64,000 bases of DNA from Marinobacter manganoxydans MnI7-9 (GTDB taxonomy: Bacteria; Pseudomonadota; Gammaproteobacteria; Pseudomonadales; Oleiphilaceae), in the NCBI RefSeq assembly GCF_000235625.1, contig NZ_AGTR01000085.1, positions 310,001 through 374,000 of the forward strand, given 5' to 3'. A program made the position numbers and the translations under genes. The notes below the pieces were generated by a model. That model saw nothing but the letters and a program-made list of their open reading frames with translations, did not search any database and was not told the origin of the DNA. Within the stretch, counting starts at the first letter, position 1. Each line of letters begins with the position of its first letter. Shown in pieces: positions 56,173-64,000 of the stretch.

Positions 56173-57201
56173 TTAGTTGTTCTGAACTGCTTCCAGGTCT
56201 GCTTTGAACTGGTCCAGCAGTTCTTTGCCACTGTCGCCAGTCATTTCGATGAACTTCTCTTCCACCTGGGGCGCACGGGCCTTGAAGGCTTCGATCTGTT
56301 CGTCGTTCAGACGGGTGACGGTGACTTCATCGCTGGCTTTCTGGATCTTGGCCAGGGCTTCGTCTGCCAGACCGTCGATGTGCACAATGATTTCTTCAAA
56401 GGCAAAGTCTGCAGCGTCCTGAACCAGTTTCTTGTCGGCGTCAGACAGGCCATTATAGAAATCCTGGTTGGCCATCATGGCAGTGGTGAACCAGCCGTGC
56501 TTGGTGAAGACCAGGTTCGGGGACACTTCATAAAGACCGCCGGACTCGATCCAGAAGATCGGGTTTTCCTGCCCCTGGATCATGTTGGTCTGCAGCGCAC
56601 CATAGACTTCACCCCAGGGCAGCGGGGTCGGTGTCGCGCCGAAGGCAGAATAGGTTTCTGACAGAAGCGGGTTGGTCATGACCCGGATCTTCTTGTTGTT
56701 GAAGTCCTCGGGCTGGGTGACCGGCTCATCAACCGTTACAACCATTTCCCCTTCCGGATACATCTTGAGAAGCTCCAGACCCTTCTCTGCGTAAAGCTCC
56801 GGGAAGTCTTCATTGATGGCTTTACTGGTGCGAAAGAATTCGATCACCGTATCCATGTCGGTCGGCATCAGGTAAGGAATAAAGAAGATCTGCGCTTCCG
56901 GAATCAGGGAGCCTGTAAAGCCGGGCGACTGGTTAACAAAGTTCAGGATGCCTGCCTGGGTCTGCTCCATGATGTCGTCAGACTCACCCAGCTCGCCGAA
57001 ACGGTATACCTGCAGGGTGTGGTCAGAGTTATCCTCAATGTATTCCTTGAACTTGTATGCGAATACGTCCTGAACGTCGCCTTCGTACTCTTCGTGCGCA
57101 TAGCGCCAGTTAGCGGCGTTTACCGAGTTCGCCATGGTCATCGCAGCGAATGCGAACGCTGAAATTCCGGCCAGTTTCTTGAACTTACTCATGCTGCTCA
57201 T
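56173..57201 (-). CDS. teaA: Ectoine/hydroxyectoine TRAP solute-binding protein, TeaA-like
   Basis: This 342-residue periplasmic binding protein has a signal peptide (AFAFAAMTMANSVNA) and a mature part that starts ANWRYAHEEYEGDVQDVFAY and continues with YRFGELGESDDIMEQTQAG. From memory it is near-identical in these blocks to Halomonas elongata TeaA, which binds ectoine and hydroxyectoine. GQENPIFWIESGGLYEVSPN and the tail VEEKFIEMTGDSG also match. The ATG at 57201 has GGAG eight bases before it. The upstream 140 bases are AT-rich and probably hold the promoter; osmotic control is expected but not visible. Confidence 0.85.
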   Translation of the reverse strand: MSSMSKFKKLAGISAFAFAAMTMANSVNAANWRYAHEEYEGDVQDVFAYKFKEYIEDNSDHTLQVYRFGELGESDDIMEQTQAGILNFVNQSPGFTGSLIPEAQIFFIPYLMPTDMDTVIEFFRTSKAINEDFPELYAEKGLELLKMYPEGEMVVTVDEPVTQPEDFNNKKIRVMTNPLLSETYSAFGATPTPLPWGEVYGALQTNMIQGQENPIFWIESGGLYEVSPNLVFTKHGWFTTAMMANQDFYNGLSDADKKLVQDAADFAFEEIIVHIDGLADEALAKIQKASDEVTVTRLNDEQIEAFKARAPQVEEKFIEMTGDSGKELLDQFKADLEAVQNN

Positions 57202-57342
57202 CGGGTTTTCTCCGTTCGTTTTTTTGCTGAAATTTATTGTTACATTAATAAAGACTGGCAAAACAAAGTGGTTTTCGCAAGAAAATGGCCAAAACAATCG
57301 TTTCAGCAGAGATGGTTTTGACCGTTTCGTAAGTTCATGAAA

Positions 57343-57882
57343 TCACGGTCGATTCATATCTGAAAGGCAGGTTTGAAGGAATTCGCGGAACTCACTGACG
57401 ACCCGATCAAGACTGTTTTCCAGTCGGTGCCCATCCGGCAGGACAAGAATCGGAAGGCCCTGATCACGGGCCAGATCAAGCACCGGCGCTACCGGTACCA
57501 CGTCGTCATCCCAACCATGAATGATCTGACGGTGGTCCGCCTGGATCAGCGGGCTGGATTGGGGATACCGGGCCATCGCCAGGGCTGGCGCCAGCATGAA
57601 GCATCCCAGAACAGGCGTTTCCGAGGATGTCTGTGCGCAGACCCAGCCCCCCATGCTCGAACCGGCAAGGATGGTGTTTTCCGGCTTGGCATTGCATTCA
57701 GCCATTGCCTCGCGCATCTGGGCCAGCCGTGTCGCTGGATCCCGGGTGCTGCTGTGATCAATCGCGTGGGCCTGAATGCCCGGAAATGTTTCCGCCTCGG
57801 CTTTCATGGCCTGGATCTTGGTGCTGCCGGGTCCGCTCTCCAGGCCGTGGGAAAGGAAGACGTGGATCGGGGTGTCTGTCAT
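57343..57882 (-). CDS. Alpha/beta-fold hydrolase
   Basis: This 179-residue protein begins IHVFLSHGLESGPGSTKIQ and has the nucleophile elbow LAGSSMGGWVCAQ with the catalytic serine, an acidic residue in IIHGWDDDVVPVAP and a histidine in LPDGHRLENS. The small size fits esterases of the YqiA/RBBP9-like kind. The ATG at 57882 was chosen because an upstream extension to 57969 lacks family resemblance. The substrate is unknown. Confidence 0.75.
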   Translation of the reverse strand: MTDTPIHVFLSHGLESGPGSTKIQAMKAEAETFPGIQAHAIDHSSTRDPATRLAQMREAMAECNAKPENTILAGSSMGGWVCAQTSSETPVLGCFMLAPALAMARYPQSSPLIQADHRQIIHGWDDDVVPVAPVLDLARDQGLPILVLPDGHRLENSLDRVVSEFREFLQTCLSDMNRP

Positions 57883-58022
57883 GATGAATGTTGCTCCGGT
57901 GCTGAACGCTTTAATCACCTGAATGATGAGCAGCAGGGCCTGCTCTGTCCACCTTGCTGGCTGAGCCATCGGTCCGGTTGCGGCGTATAAGAGAAACCTA
58001 GTTGAACAGGGAATCCGGATCC

Positions 58023-58574
58023 ATGAAACAGGTAAAACGAGGTCTGATAATCACCGCTTTGATTTTCGGTCTATCAGGAACGCAGGTAGCCATGGCGGAC
58101 AGTTGTCCGGCGTTTCTCGATCATGAACAACGCAAGCTTCACTCAACAGACACGGTAAACCTCTGTGATCTCGCGGCTGGCAAACCCATGCTGGTGGTCA
58201 ACACCGCCAGCCGTTGCGGATACACAGGGCAGTTCGAGGGGCTCGAGGCCCTGCACAAACAGTATTCGGAGAAAGGGCTGATTGTGGTCGGCTTCGCCAG
58301 CGACGATTTCCGGCAGGAGGCAGATTCCGAAGCCGAGGCGGCCACCGTTTGCTTCAAGAACTTCGGAGTGACCTTCACCATGATCGCACCGGGAGCGGTG
58401 ACCGGAGCCGAGGCCAACCCGGTGTTCCGGGCCATCAACGAGCAGAGCCAACCCCCGCGCTGGAACTTCACCAAGTATGTGATTGATCGTTCCGGCACGG
58501 TCGTCGACTCCTTTCCGAGCCGGGTGCGCCCACAGGATCCGGAGCTGATTGACGCGGTGGAATCCGTGCTTTAG
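58023..58574 (+). CDS. Exported glutathione peroxidase (BtuE-like)
   Basis: This 183-residue thiol peroxidase has an N-terminal signal peptide ([18 protein letters not shown]) and the active-site region [20 protein letters not shown] with a cysteine in the selenocysteine/cysteine position. The later [13 protein letters not shown] holds the conserved Trp, Asn and Phe of the catalytic site. It should reduce hydroperoxides in the periplasm with a thiol donor such as thioredoxin-like proteins. The ATG at 58023 precedes the leader; an upstream in-frame start at 58002 is possible. Confidence 0.88.
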   Translation: MKQVKRGLIITALIFGLSGTQVAMADSCPAFLDHEQRKLHSTDTVNLCDLAAGKPMLVVNTASRCGYTGQFEGLEALHKQYSEKGLIVVGFASDDFRQEADSEAEAATVCFKNFGVTFTMIAPGAVTGAEANPVFRAINEQSQPPRWNFTKYVIDRSGTVVDSFPSRVRPQDPELIDAVESVL

Positions 58575-59578
58575 GACAATGCCAGCCCGGCATTTCTGGT
58601 TTGGGCCAGGATGTCGAGCGCATGCCGGCGCGTCTCTGGGTCGTAGATATCCACCGTGAACATCAGTTCCTCGACCTCAATGTCCGAGAGAATGTGTCGC
58701 AGCTGTCTCCCGATGGTTTCGGCATCGCCAAGCAGTTGCAGACCCAGAAAATCCTTCACACTGGCTTTCTCGCCCGCGTTCCAGAGCCCGTCCATGCTGT
58801 TTACAGGCGGTTTCATCCACAGCGGTTGTCCGCGGAAGAGGGCGAGAATGCGCTGATAGCTGGTGGTAGCCAGAAACTCTGCCTCCTGAACGGAATCGGC
58901 CGGAACGGCTGGCAGGGCAAGCATGGCATAGGGCTGTTCAAGCGTTTCCGAGGGCTGGAAGTTGTCGCGGTAGACTCTGAGCGCTTCCCTGTAGAGCCGG
59001 GGTGCGAAATGTCCGGCGAAGGCATAGGGCAGACCGCGCATGGCGGCCAGCTGGGCGCTGTAAAGGCTTGATCCCAGCAGCCAGAGCGGCACATTGGTGC
59101 CCGCGCCGGGAATGGCCCTCACGGGCTGCCCTGGCTGCAGGGGGCCAAGCAGGGACTGAAGCCGGGCGACATCCTCAGGAAACTGTTCAGCACCCAGGCC
59201 GTCGCGCCTCAGGGCCCGCGCGGTCACCGGGTCAGTGCCCGGCGCGCGGCCCAGTCCAAGGTCAATCCGCCCCGGGTACAGACTCTCGAGTGTTCCGAAT
59301 TGCTCGGCAATGACCAGTGGCGGGTGGTTGGGCAGCATGACACCACCGGAACCGACCCGAATAGACTTCGTTTTGCCTGCGATGTGTCCGATCAGGACAG
59401 ACGTCGCGGAGCTGCTGATGCCTTCCATGTTGTGATGCTCGGCCAGCCAGAAGCGCTTGAAACCGAGTTTCTCGGCCCGTTGGGCATAGGCCACGCTGTT
59501 GGCAAGCGTGGTGCCTACCGAGTCGCCTTCGCGGACGGAGGCCAGTTCGAGCAGCGAGTAATCAGGACAGTCAGGCAT
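58571..59578 (-). CDS. LLM-class (luciferase-like) flavin-dependent oxidoreductase
   Basis: This 335-residue TIM-barrel flavoprotein has the family start [20 protein letters not shown], then [40 protein letters not shown] and [20 protein letters not shown]. These blocks match the YhbW/MsnO8-type subgroup of LLM oxidoreductases. It probably uses reduced FMN, but the substrate is not known. GGAG lies four bases before the ATG. It is convergent with the glutathione peroxidase gene, overlapping by four bases. Confidence 0.88.
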   Translation of the reverse strand: MPDCPDYSLLELASVREGDSVGTTLANSVAYAQRAEKLGFKRFWLAEHHNMEGISSSATSVLIGHIAGKTKSIRVGSGGVMLPNHPPLVIAEQFGTLESLYPGRIDLGLGRAPGTDPVTARALRRDGLGAEQFPEDVARLQSLLGPLQPGQPVRAIPGAGTNVPLWLLGSSLYSAQLAAMRGLPYAFAGHFAPRLYREALRVYRDNFQPSETLEQPYAMLALPAVPADSVQEAEFLATTSYQRILALFRGQPLWMKPPVNSMDGLWNAGEKASVKDFLGLQLLGDAETIGRQLRHILSDIEVEELMFTVDIYDPETRRHALDILAQTRNAGLALS

Positions 59579-59663
59579 GGAGCTCCCGCAGTAAAAGTGG
59601 AATTCGAGAGATAGAAAACATGGTGTCTGCCGGCGCCTGTTTCAAGATAAGCCGCGAACGGTG

Positions 59664-60293
59664 CTACAGATCGATCACAATCGGCGGGTTCAGCGGTTTG
59701 AAACTGCCGTTACAGGTGCTGGCGTTTACGCACAGGCAATCGCCAATCTGTTCTTCGCCGTGGCCTTCGTGAATATGGCCAAAGATATGGAGTTTCAGGG
59801 ACAGTCTGGCGATTCGCTCGGCCAGGGCCTCACAGCCAGGGCGCACGATGCCAGAGGGAGACTCGATTCGGTCGAGAATACCCGCGGGAGGCCCGTGGGT
59901 GATAAGGACATCGGTGTCTCCGGGGATGCGGGCCCAGCGCTCGGCAATGGCATCGCCCCGTTCCAGATTGAATGCCCAGTTGAAGAACACTGGCGTCCAT
60001 GGGCTGCCCCAGAACTTCAGGCCGGCAAGCTCCAACGGGCTGTCCTGCAAATAATGAGCGTTACGCACCAGTTCCCGGGCCTCTGCCGGTTCGTCCTGGA
60101 AACACCAGTCGTGGTTTCCGGCAATCAGTATCTTGTTGGTATGGGGCAGCTCCGAGAACCACTGGTCCAGATCCTCGAGTTCGTCCAGTGTGCCAACCCC
60201 GAGGGAATCCCCGGCGTGAATCAGCAGGTCGCCGTCCGGAACCTGGATCTGGCGGTGCATGCTGTGGGTGTCGGAGATGCAGACAATTCTCAT
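59664..60293 (-). CDS. Calcineurin-type metallophosphoesterase
   Basis: This 209-residue protein has the metal-binding motifs in order: RIVCISDTHSMHRQI, LIHAGDSLG, ILIAGNHDW, LITHGPPAGI and HIFGHIHEGHG. That is a complete dimetal site of the MPPED/239FB-like subgroup. The natural substrate is unknown. The ATG at 60293 starts right at the domain; an alternative ATG at 60320 adds nine residues. It is divergent from the Nmad3-like gene. Confidence 0.85.
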   Translation of the reverse strand: MRIVCISDTHSMHRQIQVPDGDLLIHAGDSLGVGTLDELEDLDQWFSELPHTNKILIAGNHDWCFQDEPAEARELVRNAHYLQDSPLELAGLKFWGSPWTPVFFNWAFNLERGDAIAERWARIPGDTDVLITHGPPAGILDRIESPSGIVRPGCEALAERIARLSLKLHIFGHIHEGHGEEQIGDCLCVNASTCNGSFKPLNPPIVIDL

Positions 60294-60390
60294 GGTGTTG
60301 GCGGTTCCGGTCAGTGACATTCGCGCATTTTTGTTTTGTCTAAGATAGCATTTACCGCCCGTTCAGCCTTCATGCTTTTCGAGTAATGCC

Positions 60391-61257
60391 ATGCGATTGA
60401 TACTCAGCCGAAAAGGATTTGATTCTTCTGCCGGTGGATGTCCCAGCCCGGTCCTGCCGGATGGCTCGCTGTGCGTTTTGCCTATTCCTGATACCCGGTC
60501 CCGAATCCGCTATGACGATGTGGTTTTCGACAAACGCAGGCTCGGCAAGATTGCCCGGGATCTCACCGGTGGCCGAATCCGGGGTAGTCACGGTGCCCAC
60601 CTGGATCCGGATCTGATAGCGGGTGCCTACCCCCGTGGAGAAGGCTGGCGACCTCTGCTGGGTCAGACTGGCTCAGCCCAGGGACACCTTCGCAATCAGG
60701 GAGTTGAGCCGGGAGATCTGTTTCTGTTCTTCGGCGTTTTTCGCCACGCCGAAATGCATAACCGGCGCTGGCGGTTTGTACCCGGATCCCGTCCGTTCCA
60801 TGCCCTTTGGGGTTGGCTCCATATTGACCAGGTTCATACTGTTGACGAACTGGGTCCGGATGCCCTGCCATGGGCCCGGTATCATCCGCACCTCCACGGC
60901 GAGCCGGATCCAGGCAATACGCTCTACACGTCCTCACTGTCGTTTCCATTGGCAGGCGGCGCAGAGGTTTGGTCCGGCAGTGGCGTGTTTCCGAAGCTTC
61001 GCGAGGACCTGGTCCTGACCGCCCCGCAGAGCCGCCTGCCCACGCGGTGGCGCCTGCCCGCCGGGTTTTATCCCGGCGATAAACGGCCTCCCCTGAGCTA
61101 TCACACCAGGCCGGACAGGTGGTGCCTGGAACCGCCCTGGTGCTATCTGTCTTGTGCTGCCAGGGGGCAGGAATTCGTGCTCGATCTCGACGCTTATCCC
61201 GAGCTGACGGACTGGCTCACGGGATTGCTCAGAACAGGGTCGCCCACCGAAAACTAA
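60391..61257 (+). CDS. Nmad3-domain protein (nucleotide modification associated domain 3)
   Basis: This 288-residue soluble protein begins MRLILSRKGFDSSAGGCPSP, the hallmark start of the Nmad3 family, and has LPIPDTRSRIRYDDVVFDKR, GDLFLFFGVFRHAE and LHIDQVHTVDEL blocks that belong to it. The family was defined by genome context with DNA-modification systems, and no activity is established. Here it stands alone between a metallophosphoesterase and eutBC, with no restriction, phage or modification gene nearby. The first ATG at 60391 matches the family start. Assignment is by recognition only. Confidence 0.7.
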   Translation: MRLILSRKGFDSSAGGCPSPVLPDGSLCVLPIPDTRSRIRYDDVVFDKRRLGKIARDLTGGRIRGSHGAHLDPDLIAGAYPRGEGWRPLLGQTGSAQGHLRNQGVEPGDLFLFFGVFRHAEMHNRRWRFVPGSRPFHALWGWLHIDQVHTVDELGPDALPWARYHPHLHGEPDPGNTLYTSSLSFPLAGGAEVWSGSGVFPKLREDLVLTAPQSRLPTRWRLPAGFYPGDKRPPLSYHTRPDRWCLEPPWCYLSCAARGQEFVLDLDAYPELTDWLTGLLRTGSPTEN

Positions 61258-61326
61258 CCGTGCTATTGATCTGCCCGGGTGATATTCACCTAAGATAGTA
61301 GGAGTTTGAACCTCAGGGAGAGGGCA

Positions 61327-62727
61327 ATGTATCGGTACAGTCTGGGAAACCGGCGATGGCAGTTTGCAACGCTGGCAGAGTTAATGGCGAAGGCAACGCC
61401 CGCGCGCTCCGGTGACCGGCTGGCCGGCGTCATCGCCCATACCGCCGAGGAAAGGGTGGTGGCCCAGATGGCTCTGGCCGAGTTGCCCCTGAAGACCTTT
61501 CTGACTGAAGCCCTCGTACCCTACGAGCAGGATGAGGTTACCCGGTTGATTCTCGACGATCACGATGTCGGGGCCTTTGAGCCGGTTTCCCACCTGACCG
61601 TGGGCGACTTCCGGAACTGGTTGCTGAGCGATCTGGCCACGCCCGAGATGCTGGTGCGTATCCGCGCCGGGATAACTCCTGAGATGGCGGCGGCTGTGTG
61701 CAAAATCATGCGCAACCAGGACCTGATTCTGGTCGCGCAGAAATGCCGGGTGCAAACCGCCTTCCGGAGCACCGTCGGCCTGCCGGGGCGGATGTCGACG
61801 CGGCTCCAGCCCAATCATCCCACGGATGATATAACAGGCATCGCCGCCAGCATCCTGGACGGGTTGCTGTATGGCAGCGGCGATGCGGTGATCGGAATTA
61901 ATCCTGCCACGGACAACGTGGCCCAGAGTGTCCGGCTGCTCCAGTTGATGGATGAGGTAATCCGCAAGCACGAGATTCCCACCCAGTCCTGCGTACTGAC
62001 CCATGTAACCAATACCCTGGAAGCCATCCAGAACCGGGCTCCGGTGGATCTGGTGTTCCAGTCCATTGGCGGCACCGAAGCCACGAACAGGAGTTTCGGA
62101 TTTGATCTGGCCACCCTGGCCGAGGCCCGGGACGCAGCGCTGTCTCTTAACCGCGGCACGGTGGGTAACAACGTGATGTACTTCGAAACCGGCCAGGGCA
62201 GCTCGCTGTCGGCCGATGCCCATCACGGTGTCGATCAGCAGACCTGCGAGGCCAGGGCGTACGCCGTGGCCCGCAAATTCGAGCCGCTTCTGGTGAATAC
62301 CGTGGTCGGGTTTATCGGGCCGGAATACCTGTATGACGGCAAGGAGATCACGCGGGCCGGCCTGGAGGACCATTTTTGTGGCAAGTTGCTGGGCCTGCCA
62401 ATGGGGTGTGATATTTGCTACACCAATCATGCCGAGGCCGATCAGAACGACATGGACAACCTGCTGACCCTATTGGGCGTGGCCGGCTGTAACTTCATCA
62501 TGGGCATACCCGGCTCTGACGACATCATGCTGAACTATCAGACCACCTCGTTTCACGATGCCCTTTACGTTCGCCGGGTGCTCGACAAACGGCCGGCGCC
62601 TGAATTCGAACAGTGGCTCACCCGCATGCAGATTTTCCAGGATGGCGAGGGCAAGGTGCCCGCAGACGGGTTACCAGAAGCCTTCCGGCAAAGCCTGGCC
62701 AGTTTGCCCGGAGGGGTCGGATCATGA
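61327..62727 (+). CDS. eutB: Ethanolamine ammonia-lyase large subunit
   Basis: This 466-residue protein is the catalytic TIM-barrel subunit of the adenosylcobalamin-dependent enzyme that cleaves ethanolamine to acetaldehyde and ammonia. Blocks matching EutB include FPLGN-like YSLGNRRWQFATLAELMA, SRLQPNHPTDD-type RMSTRLQPNHPTDDITG, DAVIGINPATDNVAQSV, FQSIGGTEATNRSFGFDL and MYFETGQGSSLSADAHHG. GGGAGAGGG stands before the ATG at 61327. It overlaps eutC by four bases. No other eut genes, shell genes or permease are visible. Confidence 0.93.
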   Translation: MYRYSLGNRRWQFATLAELMAKATPARSGDRLAGVIAHTAEERVVAQMALAELPLKTFLTEALVPYEQDEVTRLILDDHDVGAFEPVSHLTVGDFRNWLLSDLATPEMLVRIRAGITPEMAAAVCKIMRNQDLILVAQKCRVQTAFRSTVGLPGRMSTRLQPNHPTDDITGIAASILDGLLYGSGDAVIGINPATDNVAQSVRLLQLMDEVIRKHEIPTQSCVLTHVTNTLEAIQNRAPVDLVFQSIGGTEATNRSFGFDLATLAEARDAALSLNRGTVGNNVMYFETGQGSSLSADAHHGVDQQTCEARAYAVARKFEPLLVNTVVGFIGPEYLYDGKEITRAGLEDHFCGKLLGLPMGCDICYTNHAEADQNDMDNLLTLLGVAGCNFIMGIPGSDDIMLNYQTTSFHDALYVRRVLDKRPAPEFEQWLTRMQIFQDGEGKVPADGLPEAFRQSLASLPGGVGS

Positions 62728-63554
62728 CTGGCCATAAGCCATCAGTAATCGCCAATCCCTGGCGCCGGCTCTCGGCCTGGACCGATGCCCGGATTGGTCT
62801 TGGCCGGGCCGGCATCAGTCTGCCCACGCATGAGATGCTGGCGTTTCAGCTCGCTCATGCCCAGGCACGGGATGCGGTCCATCTACCACTGGATACTTCG
62901 AGGTTGATGAAGGACCTGGCCGAACTGACCGAGCGGAGAAAAGCGTTATTGCCCCATGAGCCGGTTCATCTGCAAAGTCAGGCCAGCGACCGGATAACCT
63001 ACCTGCAACGCCCGGATCTCGGGCGCAGGCTCAGCCAGAAATCCTGTGAGGCGCTGGACCGCCAGGGCCACACCGGTGATTCACCGGTCGACCTGGCTCT
63101 CGTGGTCGCAGACGGCTTGTCCTCCTATGGCGTACAGGAAAACGCCGTGGGGTTTCTCGAGGCGCTGCTGGCGAATCTTGAGGCCGATGATCAGACCTGG
63201 GAACTGGCGCCCCTGATCGTTGTCTCTCAGGGACGGGTTGCGATTGGTGATGATGTCGGTAACCGGCTTAACGCCCGATGTGTTGTGGTGCTGATTGGTG
63301 AGCGCCCCGGCCTGAGTTCTCCAGACAGCCTCGGGCTTTACCTGACCTGGGCGCCGGAGCCCGGACTGACTGACGCCAGCCGAAACTGCATATCCAATAT
63401 CCGCCCGGCGGGGTTGTCGTTCGAAGAGGCGAGCCGACGGCTCGGTTATTTGCTCAGGGAGGCTCGCCGTCAGGAGGTTTCCGGCGTACCTCTCAAGGAT
63501 CGCTCGGAAGAGACGGTTATTGATCAGGGTATTGGCAACTTCCTGTTACGCTAG
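62724..63554 (+). CDS. eutC: Ethanolamine ammonia-lyase small subunit
   Basis: This 276-residue subunit completes the B12-dependent ethanolamine ammonia-lyase and helps to bind the cofactor. It starts NPWRRLSAWTDARIGLGRAG and has RLSQKSCEAL-type and VADGLSSYGVQENAVGFLEA blocks, plus VVLIGERPGLSSPDSLGLYL, as in EutC. The ATG at 62724 overlaps the eutB stop (ATGA). Ammonia released by this pair would join the nitrogen economy served by amtB. Confidence 0.92.
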   Translation: MTGHKPSVIANPWRRLSAWTDARIGLGRAGISLPTHEMLAFQLAHAQARDAVHLPLDTSRLMKDLAELTERRKALLPHEPVHLQSQASDRITYLQRPDLGRRLSQKSCEALDRQGHTGDSPVDLALVVADGLSSYGVQENAVGFLEALLANLEADDQTWELAPLIVVSQGRVAIGDDVGNRLNARCVVVLIGERPGLSSPDSLGLYLTWAPEPGLTDASRNCISNIRPAGLSFEEASRRLGYLLREARRQEVSGVPLKDRSEETVIDQGIGNFLLR

Positions 63555-63591
63555 ATGAAGCCGTTGAACCATTCAGGGTAGGAGAGTTCTC

Positions 63592-64000
63592 TTGCAGCAA
63601 GCCGAGTACTATGAAAACGACACCACACTCGCCCAATACCTGGAATTTCACTTTGGCGAGCGGTGGCACGGAGAGGCCAACTTCCCCAAGGCGCTGGCGG
63701 ATGCCGCCATGCATGCGATGGATGGCAGGCCCCTGGATCGTGCGCTGGATATTGGTTGTGCCGTGGGCCGCACCAGCCTTGAGTTGGCCCGCCATTTCCG
63801 GCACGTGGACGGCATTGATTTTTCCAGGGCGTTCGTCAACAAATGCCAGGAAGTCGCCAGTGACAGAAGGGTGCGTTATGCGCGCCCGGAGGAGGGGGAG
63901 CTGGTGACCTTTCAGGACCAGTCTCTTGCGTCCCTCGGGCTGGATGAGGCCGCTGAGCGCGTGTCTTTTCATCAGGGCGACGCCTGCGATCTGCCATCGC
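63592..64000 (+). CDS. Ovothiol-type (OvoA C-terminal-like) methyltransferase, 3' end outside the window
   Basis: The frame from the TTG at 63592 is open to the window edge, 136 codons. It reads QQAEYYENDTTLAQYLEFHF, then ALDIGCAVGRTSLELARHFR, the SAM-binding motif, and VDGIDFSRAFVNKCQEV. These blocks match the putative 4-mercaptohistidine N1-methyltransferase family, which corresponds to the C-terminal domain of the ovothiol enzyme OvoA. AGGAGA lies six bases before the TTG. A short frame starting at 63611 in another register is a shadow. Whether a sulfoxide synthase partner follows cannot be seen. Confidence 0.75.
   Translation, partial: MQQAEYYENDTTLAQYLEFHFGERWHGEANFPKALADAAMHAMDGRPLDRALDIGCAVGRTSLELARHFRHVDGIDFSRAFVNKCQEVASDRRVRYARPEEGELVTFQDQSLASLGLDEAAERVSFHQGDACDLPS

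Noticed and set aside
61381-62430. Minus-strand frame of 349 codons inside eutB
   Set aside because: Shadow of eutB, whose protein matches its family from end to end.
63611-63907. Short frame with an ATG start near the window end
   Set aside because: It lies out of register within the methyltransferase gene that begins with TTG at 63592 and has SAM-binding motifs.

Overview
The window is gene-dense, GC-rich gammaproteobacterial chromosome. The gene set suggests a motile, halotolerant marine bacterium of the Marinobacter type: a sodium-type PomA/PomB stator, an ectoine TRAP transporter (TeaABC plus TeaD), two polyamine-type ABC operons, a Cry-DASH photolyase homologue, glutathione-dependent formaldehyde oxidation and many c-di-GMP proteins. 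The genus is inferred from protein character only. No rRNA, tRNA, CRISPR array, insertion sequence or prophage was seen, and no gap between genes exceeds about 230 bases.

Layout. 1-482: the 3' end of a carbamate kinase gene. 568-4868: an RND efflux pair. 4879-6523: a membrane diguanylate cyclase and a small potassium-channel-like protein. 6676-15126: a probable five-gene operon with a second RND pair, an ABC ATPase, an FtsX-type permease and an AttH/CrtC-like lipoprotein. 15146-16577: amtB with a recognisable sigma-54 promoter and an upstream NtrC-like site. 16577-19097: pomB, pomA and two small conserved genes. 19168-23265: a minus-strand cluster with a Cry-DASH protein, a DUF6231-like protein, a carotenoid isomerase/desaturase-like flavoprotein and a DTW-domain tRNA-modification gene broken by one in-frame amber codon. 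23434-27630: frmA, a MotA/OmpA-like pair, a thioesterase and a DJ-1/PfpI protein.

27822-33144 holds two periplasmic solute-binding proteins flanking an RNase J-like enzyme, then a GAF-PAS-GGDEF-EAL protein. 33216-39310 holds housekeeping genes: a thioesterase, an HD-GYP protein, a TauE exporter, YchJ, a rhodanese, a DCC protein and a SixA-CHAD fusion. 39537-43706 holds a chemoreceptor, an Hpt-REC-REC protein and an orphan TRAP binding protein with a strong terminator. 43758-47591 is a complete potABCD operon.

The most unusual locus is 47688-53668. It is a second polyamine-type ABC operon whose last permease has lost its C-terminal part and is fused in frame to a complete 7TM-sensor GGDEF diguanylate cyclase, giving one 977-residue reading frame. 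After it come teaD-teaC-teaB-teaA (minus strand), a hydrolase, a periplasmic glutathione peroxidase, a luciferase-like oxidoreductase, a metallophosphoesterase, an Nmad3-domain protein, eutBC, and the start of an ovothiol-type (OvoA C-terminal-like) methyltransferase that runs off the window.

Together the genes point to osmolyte and nitrogenous-compound scavenging (ectoine, polyamines, ammonium, ethanolamine), efflux, motility and c-di-GMP control. Start codons were moved from the longest frame to the best-supported start wherever a ribosome binding site, signal peptide or gene overlap decided it. Family names come from sequence recognition without a database search.
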